This document shows, one piece after another, positions 35,390 to 44,655 of a stretch of 64,000 nucleotides of DNA (positions are counted from its first letter, which is position 1; each line of letters opens with the position of its first letter). The notes beneath the pieces were generated by a model. That model had not been told where the DNA came from. It searched no databases and saw nothing but the letters and a program-made list of their open reading frames with translations. Where the stretch lies: NCBI RefSeq assembly GCF_034372165.1, contig NZ_CP139698.1, forward strand, positions 2,418,001 through 2,482,000, in the 5' to 3' direction. This stretch comes from Christiangramia sp. OXR-203. Lineage in GTDB: Bacteria; Bacteroidota; Bacteroidia; Flavobacteriales; Flavobacteriaceae. The position numbers were made by a program, and so were the translations under genes.

Positions 35390-37009
35390 CTATTCTTCTG
35401 AAGATAATTTTTTATAAACTCCGTTAGTCCAGCCAAACCCATCCTGGGTTGGATATTCCCCTCCTCCACTTTCCTTGGAAAGGTCGATTACATTATACTT
35501 CTCCGTCATCTTATAGGTTCGGTTGTAAACTGCGCTGTTTACATCAAGCCATCTTGTTTTTATTTCTTCGGATAGTTCCAGATGCTTATAATTCCGTAGT
35601 CCCTCAATAGTGACCCACTGCAATGGAGCCCAGCCATTTGGTGCATCCCATTGCTGTCCGGTACTATATGGCGTGGTTACAACTCCTCCAGGTTTAAGAA
35701 AATCTTCTTTGATCCTTGTAGCCACTTTGCCGGCTTGCTGTTCATCTGCGATCTGGAAGAATAAAGGATACATTGCTGCCAAGGATAGATTTCCGGTGAA
35801 TTCCTGCTTTTCAAAATTGTAATCCTGGAAGAATTCTTTCTTAGGATCCCAGAAGTAGTTTTTAATAGCCTGCCGTCTATCTTCAGCCAGCTTCGCATAA
35901 GTAGCCGACATTTCCTTTCTTTCCGCAATTTTGGCTGCCCTGGAAATGGTCCTTTCCAGTTGATAAAGCAACGAATTTAGATCAACCGGAAGGATCGAAG
36001 TAGTTTGAATACTCGAAAGATTAAACTCATTTCGCTCATTTTTTACCAGCCATCTGCTTGAATAATCCCATCCAGATTCTGCACCTGCTCTTAAATCACG
36101 ATAAATATCTTCTTTCTTGAGCATTGGATTAGTCTTCAATGCAATTTCTGCAGTTTCTACATCTTCACGGTAGCTTTCTGGCCTTGGAGTAGCGAATTCA
36201 TCATAGTAGCGGTTCAAAATAGTCCCATCCTTCAATTTAACAACTCTATTAGTAGCATTACCTGGTTTTAGTTCTTTACTTCCATTCATCCAGAACTTAT
36301 GCTCTTGTTCCAGTACATCTAGAAATTCCGCATAAACCTGCTCACCTTCAATATCAGCCAGAATATCGACCATAAGCGAAAAGAATGGTGGTTGAGATCT
36401 TCCGAGGTAATAGGTACGATTCCCATTCGGAATAAAGCCGAGTTCATCTATGAGGAATGCAAAATTTTCTACCATGTTCCTGATGACCTCATTTTCACCA
36501 TCTAACTGCAATCCCAACATCGTAAAGTAACTATCCCAGTAATAAACTTCACGAAATCTACCACCCGGCACTATATAATCATTTGGCAGCGGAATAAGGG
36601 TTCCCGAAATACTATCATTTGCAGGCCTTTTCAAGACTTCCCATAAACTCTTTATGTGCATACCTATCTCCAAACTATCGCTTTTAAAATGCAGATCGGC
36701 TTCAGGAATACTGAAGTGTTGATCCAGAAAAGTTTTCATTCCCTTAACGGTAGTATCTTCCAGCATATCATATCGTTGCCTGATAAGACCTACACTATAT
36801 TTTGGATTCGCATCAACAAAGGTCTTGCTGTCCTCGAAAATAGCCCGGGTTTGTGCATCATAGAATAAATTTCCGTAGAGTTCGGCTGGTGGTAGTATAG
36901 TAATTTCCTTGCCATCGTGGACGACAACTGGATCTGGACTGGACTTGCAGCTGTTGAATGCAATTAATAAGCATAGCAGGCATAACTTAAAATATCTTCG
37001 GAAGTTCAT
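35390..37009 (-). CDS. treA: Trehalase lipoprotein (GH37)
   Basis: Envelope-anchored alpha,alpha-trehalase hydrolysing trehalose to two glucose. A lipoprotein signal (lipobox FNSC, Cys20) leads to the (alpha/alpha)6 barrel. Both GH37 signature regions are visible: PGGRFREVYYWDSYFTMLG near 147 and QWDAPNGWAPLQW near 451. DYSSRWL near 317 and the glycine-rich GGGEYPTQDGFGWTNG near the end also match. Length 539 is normal. DUF1622 lies downstream in the same operon. Surface location implies use of external trehalose. Confidence 0.9.
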   Translation of the reverse strand: MNFRRYFKLCLLCLLIAFNSCKSSPDPVVVHDGKEITILPPAELYGNLFYDAQTRAIFEDSKTFVDANPKYSVGLIRQRYDMLEDTTVKGMKTFLDQHFSIPEADLHFKSDSLEIGMHIKSLWEVLKRPANDSISGTLIPLPNDYIVPGGRFREVYYWDSYFTMLGLQLDGENEVIRNMVENFAFLIDELGFIPNGNRTYYLGRSQPPFFSLMVDILADIEGEQVYAEFLDVLEQEHKFWMNGSKELKPGNATNRVVKLKDGTILNRYYDEFATPRPESYREDVETAEIALKTNPMLKKEDIYRDLRAGAESGWDYSSRWLVKNERNEFNLSSIQTTSILPVDLNSLLYQLERTISRAAKIAERKEMSATYAKLAEDRRQAIKNYFWDPKKEFFQDYNFEKQEFTGNLSLAAMYPLFFQIADEQQAGKVATRIKEDFLKPGGVVTTPYSTGQQWDAPNGWAPLQWVTIEGLRNYKHLELSEEIKTRWLDVNSAVYNRTYKMTEKYNVIDLSKESGGGEYPTQDGFGWTNGVYKKLSSEE

Positions 37010-37080
37010 ATAATATGTTTAAGATCTATAAATATAAAGAAATTGATTACTGAAAAGCCTGGCTACTCAAAGCTTCTTTA

Positions 37081-37088
37081 TATTTTTG
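37081..37088 (+). promoter_or_regulatory. Candidate -7 promoter element (GNAT gene)
   Basis: TATTTTTG matches TAnnTTTG, 11 bases before the ATG at 37100. Confidence 0.35.
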
Positions 37089-37099
37089 ATCTATAACTA

Positions 37100-37564
37100 A
37101 TGATCATGGAGATACTCAACTGGGATAAGAAATACGCGGAAGAATTCGAAAATATGAATTTACACTGGCTGAATGAATTCTTTTATGTGGAACCACATGA
37201 TGAGGAGGTTTTAGGAAAACCTGAAAAATATATCATTGAGCCGGGAGGAAAGATCTTCTTTGTAAAAAAGGACAAAACTATCGTTGCCTGTGTAGCTTTA
37301 ATGAAGATGGAAGATGATGTTTTCGAACTTACAAAAATGGCGGTTAAACCAGCATTTCGAGGTCATAAGATCGGACACTTTCTAATTGACCATACCATAC
37401 AGTTTGCTAAAGGGAGCGGCTGGAAAAAATTGATCATTTACTCTAATCGAAAACTGGAAAACGCTATTCATTTATATCGCAAATATGGATTCGAAGAAAT
37501 TCCTATTGAAGAAAATAATCCTTACGCTCGTGGGGATATTAAAATGTCATTAATCCTTTCATAA
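37100..37564 (+). CDS. GNAT family N-acetyltransferase
   Basis: Acetyl-CoA-dependent acetyltransferase, 154 residues. The acetyl-CoA binding motif A is MAVKPAFRGHKIGHFLIDHTI (about 91-111), preceded by VACVALMKMEDDVFELTKM. The C-terminal YRKYGFEEI is the usual motif B. ATG 37106 is an alternative start two codons in. The N-terminal WLNEFFYVEPHDEEVL resembles the YobS/MarR-fused acetyltransferase subgroup, but the substrate is unknown. Confidence 0.85.
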   Translation: MIMEILNWDKKYAEEFENMNLHWLNEFFYVEPHDEEVLGKPEKYIIEPGGKIFFVKKDKTIVACVALMKMEDDVFELTKMAVKPAFRGHKIGHFLIDHTIQFAKGSGWKKLIIYSNRKLENAIHLYRKYGFEEIPIEENNPYARGDIKMSLILS

Positions 37565-37625
37565 TTCTTTATTAAACCAAATAGCTAAAGTCATGTCTGG
37601 CCTTATCTTAGGCTAAAAATTGACT

Positions 37626-38438
37626 ATGAAAAATGTAGCTACTCTAATTGCCGCAGGCTTATTGCTTGTTGGTTGTAAAGATCAGGGGAATGAAAAGAAT
37701 AAGATGATGAATGACACTCTTGCAGAGAACAATGCAGAGATGAGTCAGACGCCTTTTCAGGAGACCATGGATCTTAAAATCGAACCTATTTCCCATGCCA
37801 CTGCAGTTTTTAAATGGGGTGATAAAACCTTTTACACAGATCCCGTAGGTGGAGTTGAAGCTTTTAAAGGCATAGACAGACCAGATTTTATTTTGATCAC
37901 AGACATACATGGAGATCATATGAATGCTGAAACGCTAAAGGCGATCGGTCTGGATAGTGTAACTGTAATTGTACCACAGGCCGTAAAAGATAAATTACCC
38001 GAAGATCTGAAGGCTGTATATATAGTAATGAATAACGGAGACTCCAAAGAACTCATGGGTTTCAATATTCAGGCAATACCAATGTACAATTTACCTCAGT
38101 CTAAAGATGCAATGCACGTGAAAGGTCGTGGGAATGGATATATCATTGAGAATAACGGGAAGAGACTATATATTTCCGGTGATACTGAGGATATTCCGGA
38201 AATGAGAAATCTAAAGAATATCGATGTTGCATTAGTGTCTATGAATCTACCTTATACCATGCCAGTAGATCGTGCAGCAAAAGGTGTCCTGGCTTTCACG
38301 CCTAAAAAAGTAATTCCATACCATTACCGTGGTAAAAATGGACTTTCTGATGTTGAAGGATTTAAGAAATTAGTAAACGAAGGAAATTCTGATATTGACG
38401 TGGAACTAATGAACTGGTATCCGGAAAGATCGAAGTAG
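37626..38438 (+). CDS. MBL-fold hydrolase lipoprotein (UlaG-like)
   Basis: Exported metallo-beta-lactamase-fold hydrolase, 270 residues, with a lipoprotein signal (LLLVGC, Cys17). The metal motif is DIHGDHMN near 98; SHATAVFKWGDKTFYTDP is the characteristic N-terminal strand of the UlaG/YtnP-like subgroup; YISGDTE and HYRG follow. It is intact, with a Met/Asn/Glu-rich linker after the lipobox. I start at ATG 37626 instead of TTG 37620. The substrate is unknown; a phosphodiester or lactone is possible. Confidence 0.8.
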   Translation: MKNVATLIAAGLLLVGCKDQGNEKNKMMNDTLAENNAEMSQTPFQETMDLKIEPISHATAVFKWGDKTFYTDPVGGVEAFKGIDRPDFILITDIHGDHMNAETLKAIGLDSVTVIVPQAVKDKLPEDLKAVYIVMNNGDSKELMGFNIQAIPMYNLPQSKDAMHVKGRGNGYIIENNGKRLYISGDTEDIPEMRNLKNIDVALVSMNLPYTMPVDRAAKGVLAFTPKKVIPYHYRGKNGLSDVEGFKKLVNEGNSDIDVELMNWYPERSK

Positions 38439-38870
38439 AAGATTTCTGGAAACAGGAAGTCGCTCTTCAGATTAATACGCTTGAAATTTTTGTAAAATTT
38501 TTAGTTGGCTAACACAAATTCAACAATTATTTCATCAAGCTAGAACATTAATCTGGGAAGCGACTTTTAAGTTATTGATTCTCATATTATTAAATATAAG
38601 GTTTCCTCTCTATTTAGAACGAATCTTTTTTAACTCAATTGTCCGCAACCAGTAATTTTTAGAAAACTTTATGATTTAGCGGTTTTAAGATCTGAACTTT
38701 TCATTGCAATAAATTGACTGTCTAAATCTCTAATACCCAGGTTCTATCCTACTTTAATGAAAATAAGTTTTATTATGCATCAGGGAATAGAACTAGATAC
38801 TCAAAAATGAAATCGGGAACTATGACATTACTTTAAGTAAAACAATTCATAGCGCAGAACATAATGAAAC
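38439..38870. other. Intergenic region without a supported gene
   Basis: About 430 bases of AT-rich sequence between convergent genes. No open frame with a plausible start, no tRNA and no terminator for the MBL gene are visible. It could hold a small RNA or decayed sequence. Confidence 0.5.
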
Positions 38871-38903
38871 AAAAAAACCCGGCCAGTTGGCCGGGTTTTT
38901 TTG
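38871..38903 (-). terminator. Rho-independent terminator (sucC)
   Basis: The stem ACCCGGCCA/TGGCCGGGT with a 2-base loop region and long T-run on the minus strand lies just past the sucC stop. Confidence 0.9.
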
Positions 38904-38919
38904 TAATATGAATTAGTTA

Positions 38920-40113
38920 CTAGGAAAGTACTTCCTGAACTTTGTCTGCCGCTTCCTGGAATTGTACCGCGCTGTAAACTTTAAGTCCACTATTATCGAT
39001 AAGTTCCTTAGCAATATCTGCATTTGTTCCTTGCAATCTTACGATGATTGGCACATTCATAGCGTCTCCCATATTCTTGGAAGCGTCTACAATACCCTGG
39101 GCAACACGGTCACATCTTACGATTCCTCCAAAGATATTAACCAGGATTGCTTCTACTTTATCATCTTTCAAGATCAGTCTGAAAGCTTCTTCTACTCTCT
39201 TGGCATCAGCTGTTCCACCAACATCAAGGAAGTTAGCTGGCTCTCCACCTGCTTGTTTAATAAGGTCCATTGTCGCCATTGCAAGTCCTGCACCGTTTAC
39301 CATACATCCAACGTTACCGTCAAGATCTACGTAGTTAAGTCCAACTTCTCTCGCTTCAACTTCAGTAGCATTCTCTTCCCGAACATCACGCATTTCAGCA
39401 TAATCCTTGTGACGGAAAAGTGCATTGTCATCTAACGTTACCTTAGCATCTACTGCCATGATCTTATCATCACTCGTTTTCAACACAGGGTTGATCTCGA
39501 AAAGTGAAGAATCAGATTTTTCAAAAGCTTCATATAAAGACATTACGAATTTGGTCATTTCTTTAAATGCCTTTCCGCTAAGTCCAAGATTGAAAGCGAT
39601 TCTACGCGCCTGGAATCCAAGCAATCCTGTAGAAGGATCAATCTCTTCAGTAAATATAAGGTCTGGAGTTTCTTCAGCAACAGTTTCGATATCCATTCCA
39701 CCTTCTGTAGAATACATGATCATGTTACGTCCGGTGGCTCTGTTTAAAAGAACAGACATATAATATTCTTCCGGCTCACTGTCTCCAGGATAGTAAACAT
39801 CTTCAGCAACTAAAACCTGGTGTACCTTTTTCCCTTCCGCAGAAGTTTGAGGAGTTACAAGATTCATCCCGATGATCTCTCCGGCGATTTCTTCAACTTC
39901 CTTCAGGTTTTTGGCAAGTTTTACACCACCACCTTTACCACGTCCACCAGCATGAACCTGTGCTTTGATCACATGCCATCCAGTACCGGTTTGCTCGGTA
40001 AGTGCTTTCGCAGCATCTACTGCTTCTTTAGCGTTTGTTGCTACGGTTCCACGTTGAATGCGGACTCCAAAGCTGCTCAAAATTTCTTTTCCTTGATATT
40101 CGTGTATATTCAT
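38920..40113 (-). CDS. sucC: Succinyl-CoA synthetase, ADP-forming, beta subunit
   Basis: TCA-cycle enzyme interconverting succinyl-CoA and succinate with ATP (or GTP) formation; the alpha partner SucD is not in this window. The ATP-grasp domain starts MNIHEYQGKEIL, with KAQVHAGGRGKGGGVK near 44-60. FEINPVLKT and AVDAKVTLDDNA lie near 205-228, and the CoA-ligase domain has VNGAGLAMATMD and NIFGGIVRCD. Length 397 is standard. It is monocistronic with a good promoter (-7 TACTTTTG, TTG 20 bases upstream) and terminator. Confidence 0.95.
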   Translation of the reverse strand: MNIHEYQGKEILSSFGVRIQRGTVATNAKEAVDAAKALTEQTGTGWHVIKAQVHAGGRGKGGGVKLAKNLKEVEEIAGEIIGMNLVTPQTSAEGKKVHQVLVAEDVYYPGDSEPEEYYMSVLLNRATGRNMIMYSTEGGMDIETVAEETPDLIFTEEIDPSTGLLGFQARRIAFNLGLSGKAFKEMTKFVMSLYEAFEKSDSSLFEINPVLKTSDDKIMAVDAKVTLDDNALFRHKDYAEMRDVREENATEVEAREVGLNYVDLDGNVGCMVNGAGLAMATMDLIKQAGGEPANFLDVGGTADAKRVEEAFRLILKDDKVEAILVNIFGGIVRCDRVAQGIVDASKNMGDAMNVPIIVRLQGTNADIAKELIDNSGLKVYSAVQFQEAADKVQEVLS

Positions 40114-40147
40114 AATCAGCTATTTCTTCTGTATTTATTATGGAAAG

Positions 40148-40155
40148 CAAAAGTA
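40148..40155 (-). promoter_or_regulatory. sucC promoter (-7 element with upstream TTG)
   Basis: The minus strand reads TACTTTTG, 34 bases before the ATG, and a TTG lies 20 bases upstream of it. This gives both parts of the Bacteroidota promoter and is the best-supported promoter in the window. Confidence 0.55.
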
Positions 40156-40313
40156 ACAAATACATACTATTGTACCAATCTTTTTTGAGCTTCTTAACGA
40201 TAGGCTAATAGTCGGAAATTCTTATGCTACAGGGCTTTTAGAATATCTTCGGAAAAACGAAAAGGTTATCGCAGAAAACTGAAGTAAATCTGGTGAGACT
40301 TTCAATTCTCAAC

Positions 40314-40321
40314 TAAATTTG
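40314..40321 (+). promoter_or_regulatory. Candidate -7 promoter element (MFS gene)
   Basis: TAAATTTG matches TAnnTTTG, 18 bases before the ATG at 40340. Confidence 0.35.
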
Positions 40322-40339
40322 ATCTTTTAATTAATTCTC

Positions 40340-41506
40340 ATGAAGAAGGCATTACTGGCGCTGGCAATTGGAGGTTTTGGAATAGGAATGACGGAATTTG
40401 TGATCATGGGAATTTTGCCTGAGATCGCTAATGATCTGGAAGTTTCCATCCCGGTCGCAGGACATTTTATATCGGCATATGCTCTTGGAGTAGTCGTTGG
40501 CGCTCCCCTGCTTACCATCTTCGGAAATAAATGGCCGCCTCAAAAGACACTTTTAGGTTTGATGCTATGGTTTACCATATTCAATACGCTTTCAGCTTTT
40601 GCAGATTCCTACGAGCTTTTAATGCTCGCCAGGTTCCTATCCGGTCTACCTCATGGTGCATTCTTCGGAATTGGCGCCGTGGTGGCTGGAAAACTCGCCC
40701 GTCCCGGGAAAGAAGCTCAGGCCATCGCAATGATGTTCACCGGGCTAACAGTGGCCAACGTGATCGGGGTTCCACTTGGGACCTGGTTAGGACAGAACTT
40801 CAGCTGGGGAATCGCATTTCTCGCAGTTGGTGTGGTTGGGATTTGTGCAATCCTGAGTATCAGATTCTGGATGCCGGAAGTGAAAATTGCCAATGCCGGC
40901 GGAATGAAAGAAGAATTAAGATTACTTCGGAAACCAGAACTCTGGATGGTTATCCTTCTAACAACTATTGGAACTGGTGGCTTTTTCGCCTGGTACAGCT
41001 ATATAGCTCCGCTAATTACAGATGTTGCCGGTCATTCTGAAAATGTTGTTAGTTATGCGATGATCCTTGCCGGTCTGGGAATGGTCGCCGGAAACTTTCT
41101 GGGTGCGAAACTGGCTGAGATGTTCAGTCCGATCAAAGCAGTTATTATTGCACTGATCCTGATGGTTACCGCGCTTCTAGTAAATACTTTTGTTGCTTAC
41201 GACCAAATTGGAGTACTCATTACCACGTTCATTATTCCTGTAATTGCATTTTGTATCGCCACACCTATACAAATGGCCGTCATCAATACTGCGAAAGGCT
41301 CTGAGATGCTTGGTTCTTCGCTTAATCAAAGTGCTTTTAACATGGGAAATGCCAGTGGAGCCTATCTTGCCGGTCTACCTATCGCTTACGGGTACGGAAT
41401 TGTATCTGCTCAATACGTAGGAGCTGCCATGGCTGGAATCGGAATTATTATAGGTATTGGAGTCATCTATATGCGAAAGAAACAGGCTGATCTTCAAACT
41501 GCCTGA
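40340..41506 (+). CDS. MFS transporter, AraJ-like efflux
   Basis: Twelve-segment major facilitator superfamily protein, 388 residues, of the DHA1/AraJ type. TM1 with GMTEFVIMGILPEIANDL near 15-33 and the loop FGNKWPPQKTL (about 61-71) match the AraJ/sugar-efflux subgroup. ARFLSGLPHGAFFG is a family block near 97. It is single, between sucC and lysA. Likely proton-driven export of a sugar or drug; substrate unknown. Confidence 0.85.
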   Translation: MKKALLALAIGGFGIGMTEFVIMGILPEIANDLEVSIPVAGHFISAYALGVVVGAPLLTIFGNKWPPQKTLLGLMLWFTIFNTLSAFADSYELLMLARFLSGLPHGAFFGIGAVVAGKLARPGKEAQAIAMMFTGLTVANVIGVPLGTWLGQNFSWGIAFLAVGVVGICAILSIRFWMPEVKIANAGGMKEELRLLRKPELWMVILLTTIGTGGFFAWYSYIAPLITDVAGHSENVVSYAMILAGLGMVAGNFLGAKLAEMFSPIKAVIIALILMVTALLVNTFVAYDQIGVLITTFIIPVIAFCIATPIQMAVINTAKGSEMLGSSLNQSAFNMGNASGAYLAGLPIAYGYGIVSAQYVGAAMAGIGIIIGIGVIYMRKKQADLQTA

Positions 41507-41611
41507 TAGGAGTACACATATTTAACAAAAGGTATAAATTGGTTATATTTAAATTTGATCTAGGGTAACTTTTACAAAACACTGTAGTTTTACGTCAAAT
41601 TAGGATTAGAA

Positions 41612-42850
41612 ATGACACATAAGGATCTACTTTCTGTAGCAAATGATTTTGGCAGCCCGGTTTACGTCTATGATGCTGAAAAAATTACTTCTCAATATCA
41701 AAGATTAACCAATGCATTTAAGGTTGATGAACTAAGAATTCACTACGCCGTAAAAGCACTTTCCAATATTTCGATCCTTAAGTTACTTAATTCTCTGGGT
41801 TGTGGTCTGGATACCGTATCTATTCAGGAAGTGAAACTGGGAATACAAGCAGGTGTATTTCCTGAAAAGATCATTTACACTCCTAATGGTGTTTCTCTGG
41901 AAGAAATCGAGGAGGTAGTTAAACTCGGAGCCCAGATCAACATTGATAATCTTTCCATCCTGGAGCAGTTTGGAAGCAGGCATCCTGAAATTCCTGTCTG
42001 CATTCGTATTAATCCTCATGTGATGGCGGGTGGAAACTCAAAAATTTCTGTTGGGCATATTGATTCCAAATTCGGGATTAGTATTCACCAGATGCCACAT
42101 TTGTTGAGAATTGTAGAAAATACAGGAATGCACATTAACGGTATTCATATGCATACTGGAAGTGATATTCTTGATATTGGAGTTTTCCTACATGCTTCAG
42201 AGATTCTTTTTGAAGCAGCAAGAAACTTTAAAGAACTTGAATTCATAGATTTTGGAAGTGGTTTCAAAGTTCCTTACCGTCCTGGCGATATAGAAACCGA
42301 TATCGAAGACTTGGGCGACCAACTCACCCAGAAGTTTAAGGCTTTTTGTAAGGAATACGGCCGTGATCTAGCACTCGCTTTTGAACCTGGTAAATACCTG
42401 GTAAGTGACGCCGGGAAATTCCTGGCGAAAGTGAATGTGATCAAACAAACCACCTCAACGGTTTTTGCAGGAATCGACTCCGGGTTTAATCATTTAATCA
42501 GGCCCATGTTCTATGGATCACATCATGAAATTACCAATATTAGTAACCCGGATGCCAAGAACAGGTTCTATAGTGTCGTTGGCTATATCTGCGAAACCGA
42601 TACTTTTGGAAATAACAGGCGTATCTCTGAAATAAGAGAAGGCGATATTCTTAGTTTTAGCAATGCTGGTGCTTATTGCTTTAGCATGGCGAGCAATTTC
42701 AATTCCAGATTGAGGCCTGCGGAAGTATTATGGTACAATAACATGGCTCACTTAATTAGAGAGCGTGAAGTTTTTGAAGATCTAACCAGGCATCAGATCG
42801 AACTTGATTTTGAAACTAGAGAACCGGAAGTTTCAGAAGTTCAGAATTAA
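41612..42850 (+). CDS. lysA: Diaminopimelate decarboxylase
   Basis: PLP enzyme converting meso-diaminopimelate to lysine in the last step of lysine synthesis. The cofactor lysine is K48 in HYAVKAL; HMHTGSDI near 177 and EPGKYLVSDAG near 260 bind phosphate and substrate. The active-site block reads CETDTFG rather than the common CESGD, an accepted variant in some lineages. Length 412 is normal. The stop overlaps that of the convergent hemolysin-III gene by 4 bases. Confidence 0.9.
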   Translation: MTHKDLLSVANDFGSPVYVYDAEKITSQYQRLTNAFKVDELRIHYAVKALSNISILKLLNSLGCGLDTVSIQEVKLGIQAGVFPEKIIYTPNGVSLEEIEEVVKLGAQINIDNLSILEQFGSRHPEIPVCIRINPHVMAGGNSKISVGHIDSKFGISIHQMPHLLRIVENTGMHINGIHMHTGSDILDIGVFLHASEILFEAARNFKELEFIDFGSGFKVPYRPGDIETDIEDLGDQLTQKFKAFCKEYGRDLALAFEPGKYLVSDAGKFLAKVNVIKQTTSTVFAGIDSGFNHLIRPMFYGSHHEITNISNPDAKNRFYSVVGYICETDTFGNNRRISEIREGDILSFSNAGAYCFSMASNFNSRLRPAEVLWYNNMAHLIREREVFEDLTRHQIELDFETREPEVSEVQN

Positions 42851-43494
42851 ACGACGTACAGGTAAATGGATATAAAATGGGAGAATGTTCCCATGAGTAC
42901 GAAGACATGGAAGATAGCATGGTTAAAAGGTATTTTTTTCAGCATAAATAGGATAGCCCCTATGGTATAGGAAACTCCTCCAGCTCCCAGCCACCATAAA
43001 CCTTCAGTACTCAGATTTTCTAACATGGAATTTCCGGCGAAAACGATGATCCAGCCCATCGCCACATACATAATAGTAGAGAGCAGCTGGTATTTTCCCG
43101 TAAAGAAAAATTTCAGAATTATTCCCGCCAATGCGATCAGCCAGACGGTCCAGAGTATGATATTACCAACCAGACCGGGTAAACTAATGACTGCAAATGG
43201 TGTATAGGTTCCAGCGATCAAAATATAAATTGATGCGTGATCCAGAATATTCAATCTGGCTCTCCTTTGATGGTCTTTAGCGCTATGATACAATGTACTC
43301 GCCGCATACAACAGGATCATACTGGCACCAAATACTGAGAAACTTAGAAGATAAGCGGTAGAATCAAATTCTAATGCGCGGTAGATAAGCAGGTAAAGTG
43401 CGACAATACTCAGCAAAAAGCCGATCCCGTGGGAAATTATATTCAGGCGTTCCTCTTCTGGTGAATAGTATTTAGGCTCTATGCTTTTTTCCAT
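42847..43494 (-). CDS. Hemolysin III/PAQR family membrane protein
   Basis: Seven-segment membrane protein, 215 residues, of the hemolysin-III (YqfA/PAQR) family. Conserved residues are visible: ERLNIISHGIGF near 16, STLYHSAKDHQRRARLNILDHASIYILIAGTYTPF near 65-99 (histidines and aspartate of the metal site) and HAIFHVFVLMGTFSHF near 190. PAQR members can be lipid hydrolases or ceramidases. A TAATTTTG element ends 4 bases before the ATG, so the transcript should be leaderless or nearly so. Confidence 0.88.
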   Translation of the reverse strand: MEKSIEPKYYSPEEERLNIISHGIGFLLSIVALYLLIYRALEFDSTAYLLSFSVFGASMILLYAASTLYHSAKDHQRRARLNILDHASIYILIAGTYTPFAVISLPGLVGNIILWTVWLIALAGIILKFFFTGKYQLLSTIMYVAMGWIIVFAGNSMLENLSTEGLWWLGAGGVSYTIGAILFMLKKIPFNHAIFHVFVLMGTFSHFISIYLYVV

Positions 43495-43498
43495 GGAG

Positions 43499-43506
43499 CA
43501 AAATTA
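43499..43506 (-). promoter_or_regulatory. Candidate -7 promoter element directly before hemolysin-III ATG
   Basis: The minus strand reads TAATTTTG, matching TAnnTTTG, with only 4 bases between it and the ATG at 43494. Confidence 0.45.
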
Positions 43507-43548
43507 ATCTTTTTAAGAAATTCCTTCTAAAATTCTAATAGAAACCAC

Positions 43549-44655
43549 TTATGCAGGGATTTTCACCAAGGTTACCACTCCATTTCCATCTGCCCTGTTC
43601 CTGATTTCAAAGATGTACTTGTCCTTGTACAAATTTCTCAAACGATCATCAATATTTCTTAAACCAACGCCCTTTTCAAGCAGTTCTTTGTGAGTAAGTT
43701 TTAAAGGTTCTCCATCATTTTCAACTCTAATGATCAGGTAACCTCTTTCTTCACGTATCTTAATAAGGATATGAAGATCTGTATGATCATAAGAATAACC
43801 ATGCTTGATAGAGTTTTCTATCATTGGCTGTAGTAACATCGCCGGAATTTTCTTCAGCAGTAGTGATTCGTCAATTTCCTTTTCTATACTGAGATGATCT
43901 GAAAATCGAACATTCAGAATATTTAGATAATATTCCAGTATTCGGAGTTCCTCATCAAGGCTAATCCGGTTTCTGTCGCTATGGTACAGGATTTCACGTA
44001 GAAAATCGCTAAGATCTGCAATAGTATCCTTCGCTTTGTTACTATCCAAATCTGTTAATACGGCAATACTATTAAGCGTATTGAACAGAAAATGAGGTTG
44101 CAATTGTGAGGAAAGCATTCTCATCCTAGTGTTCATTAACTGACTTTCCAGTTTCAAATGTCGTTTTTCTGCCTCCTTTACCTGGCGGAGATAGTAGTAG
44201 GTGTAGATGATAAAGATCATCGCGAAATAGATGAGAAAATTCAGGTCAAGAACATAGACGAATGCGTTTACACTCTTCCGAAGATCAAATTCTGCAAGGC
44301 TTATTCTTCCTGCAAGTATGGAATAGAAATCGAAGACAAGCCTGATAATAAGACCAATTAGTAAGGAGAATAGAGTGTGTATGGAAATGATCTTTACCCA
44401 TGAATAGTTCTTATTTAGAAACCTCTTTGTACTAATCGCGATGAGCGTCATATAGCTGACTACGATGATGTAATCAAAAAGCATGTTATATACAAGAAAG
44501 TCAGGCCAGCTGAAGTGTTGCATTTCCTTAGGCATAAACTCTTGCATATACGCTGTTTTTGCAATATGTATGAGGTCAAACATCAGGTAGAACCCTGCAA
44601 GTAAAAGGACCAGCTTGAAATCTATATACTTTTGTTTTAAATCATGAAGGCTCAT
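43549..44655 (-). CDS. LytS-like sensor histidine kinase
   Basis: Membrane sensor kinase of the LytS/YehU type (His_kinase PF06580), 368 residues. Four hydrophobic segments (about 14-32, 50-68, 82-105, 130-152) lead to a short linker and the H-box QLQPHFLFNTLN with H188. The ATPase domain follows, with MLQPMIENSIKHGY near 268 and GVGLRNIDDRLR near 332. There is no periplasmic sensor domain, so it probably senses within the membrane. Its start shares a base with the stop of the response-regulator gene. Confidence 0.9.
   Translation of the reverse strand: MSLHDLKQKYIDFKLVLLLAGFYLMFDLIHIAKTAYMQEFMPKEMQHFSWPDFLVYNMLFDYIIVVSYMTLIAISTKRFLNKNYSWVKIISIHTLFSLLIGLIIRLVFDFYSILAGRISLAEFDLRKSVNAFVYVLDLNFLIYFAMIFIIYTYYYLRQVKEAEKRHLKLESQLMNTRMRMLSSQLQPHFLFNTLNSIAVLTDLDSNKAKDTIADLSDFLREILYHSDRNRISLDEELRILEYYLNILNVRFSDHLSIEKEIDESLLLKKIPAMLLQPMIENSIKHGYSYDHTDLHILIKIREERGYLIIRVENDGEPLKLTHKELLEKGVGLRNIDDRLRNLYKDKYIFEIRNRADGNGVVTLVKIPA

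Noticed and set aside
37601-37620. TCTTAGGCTAA repeated at about 37607 and 54640
   Set aside because: An 11-base match in two AT-rich spacers without shared structure is likely coincidence.
40531-41040. Plus-strand 169-codon frame inside the MFS transporter
   Set aside because: It overlaps a clear membrane transporter in another frame and its Arg/Trp-rich translation has no domain pattern.
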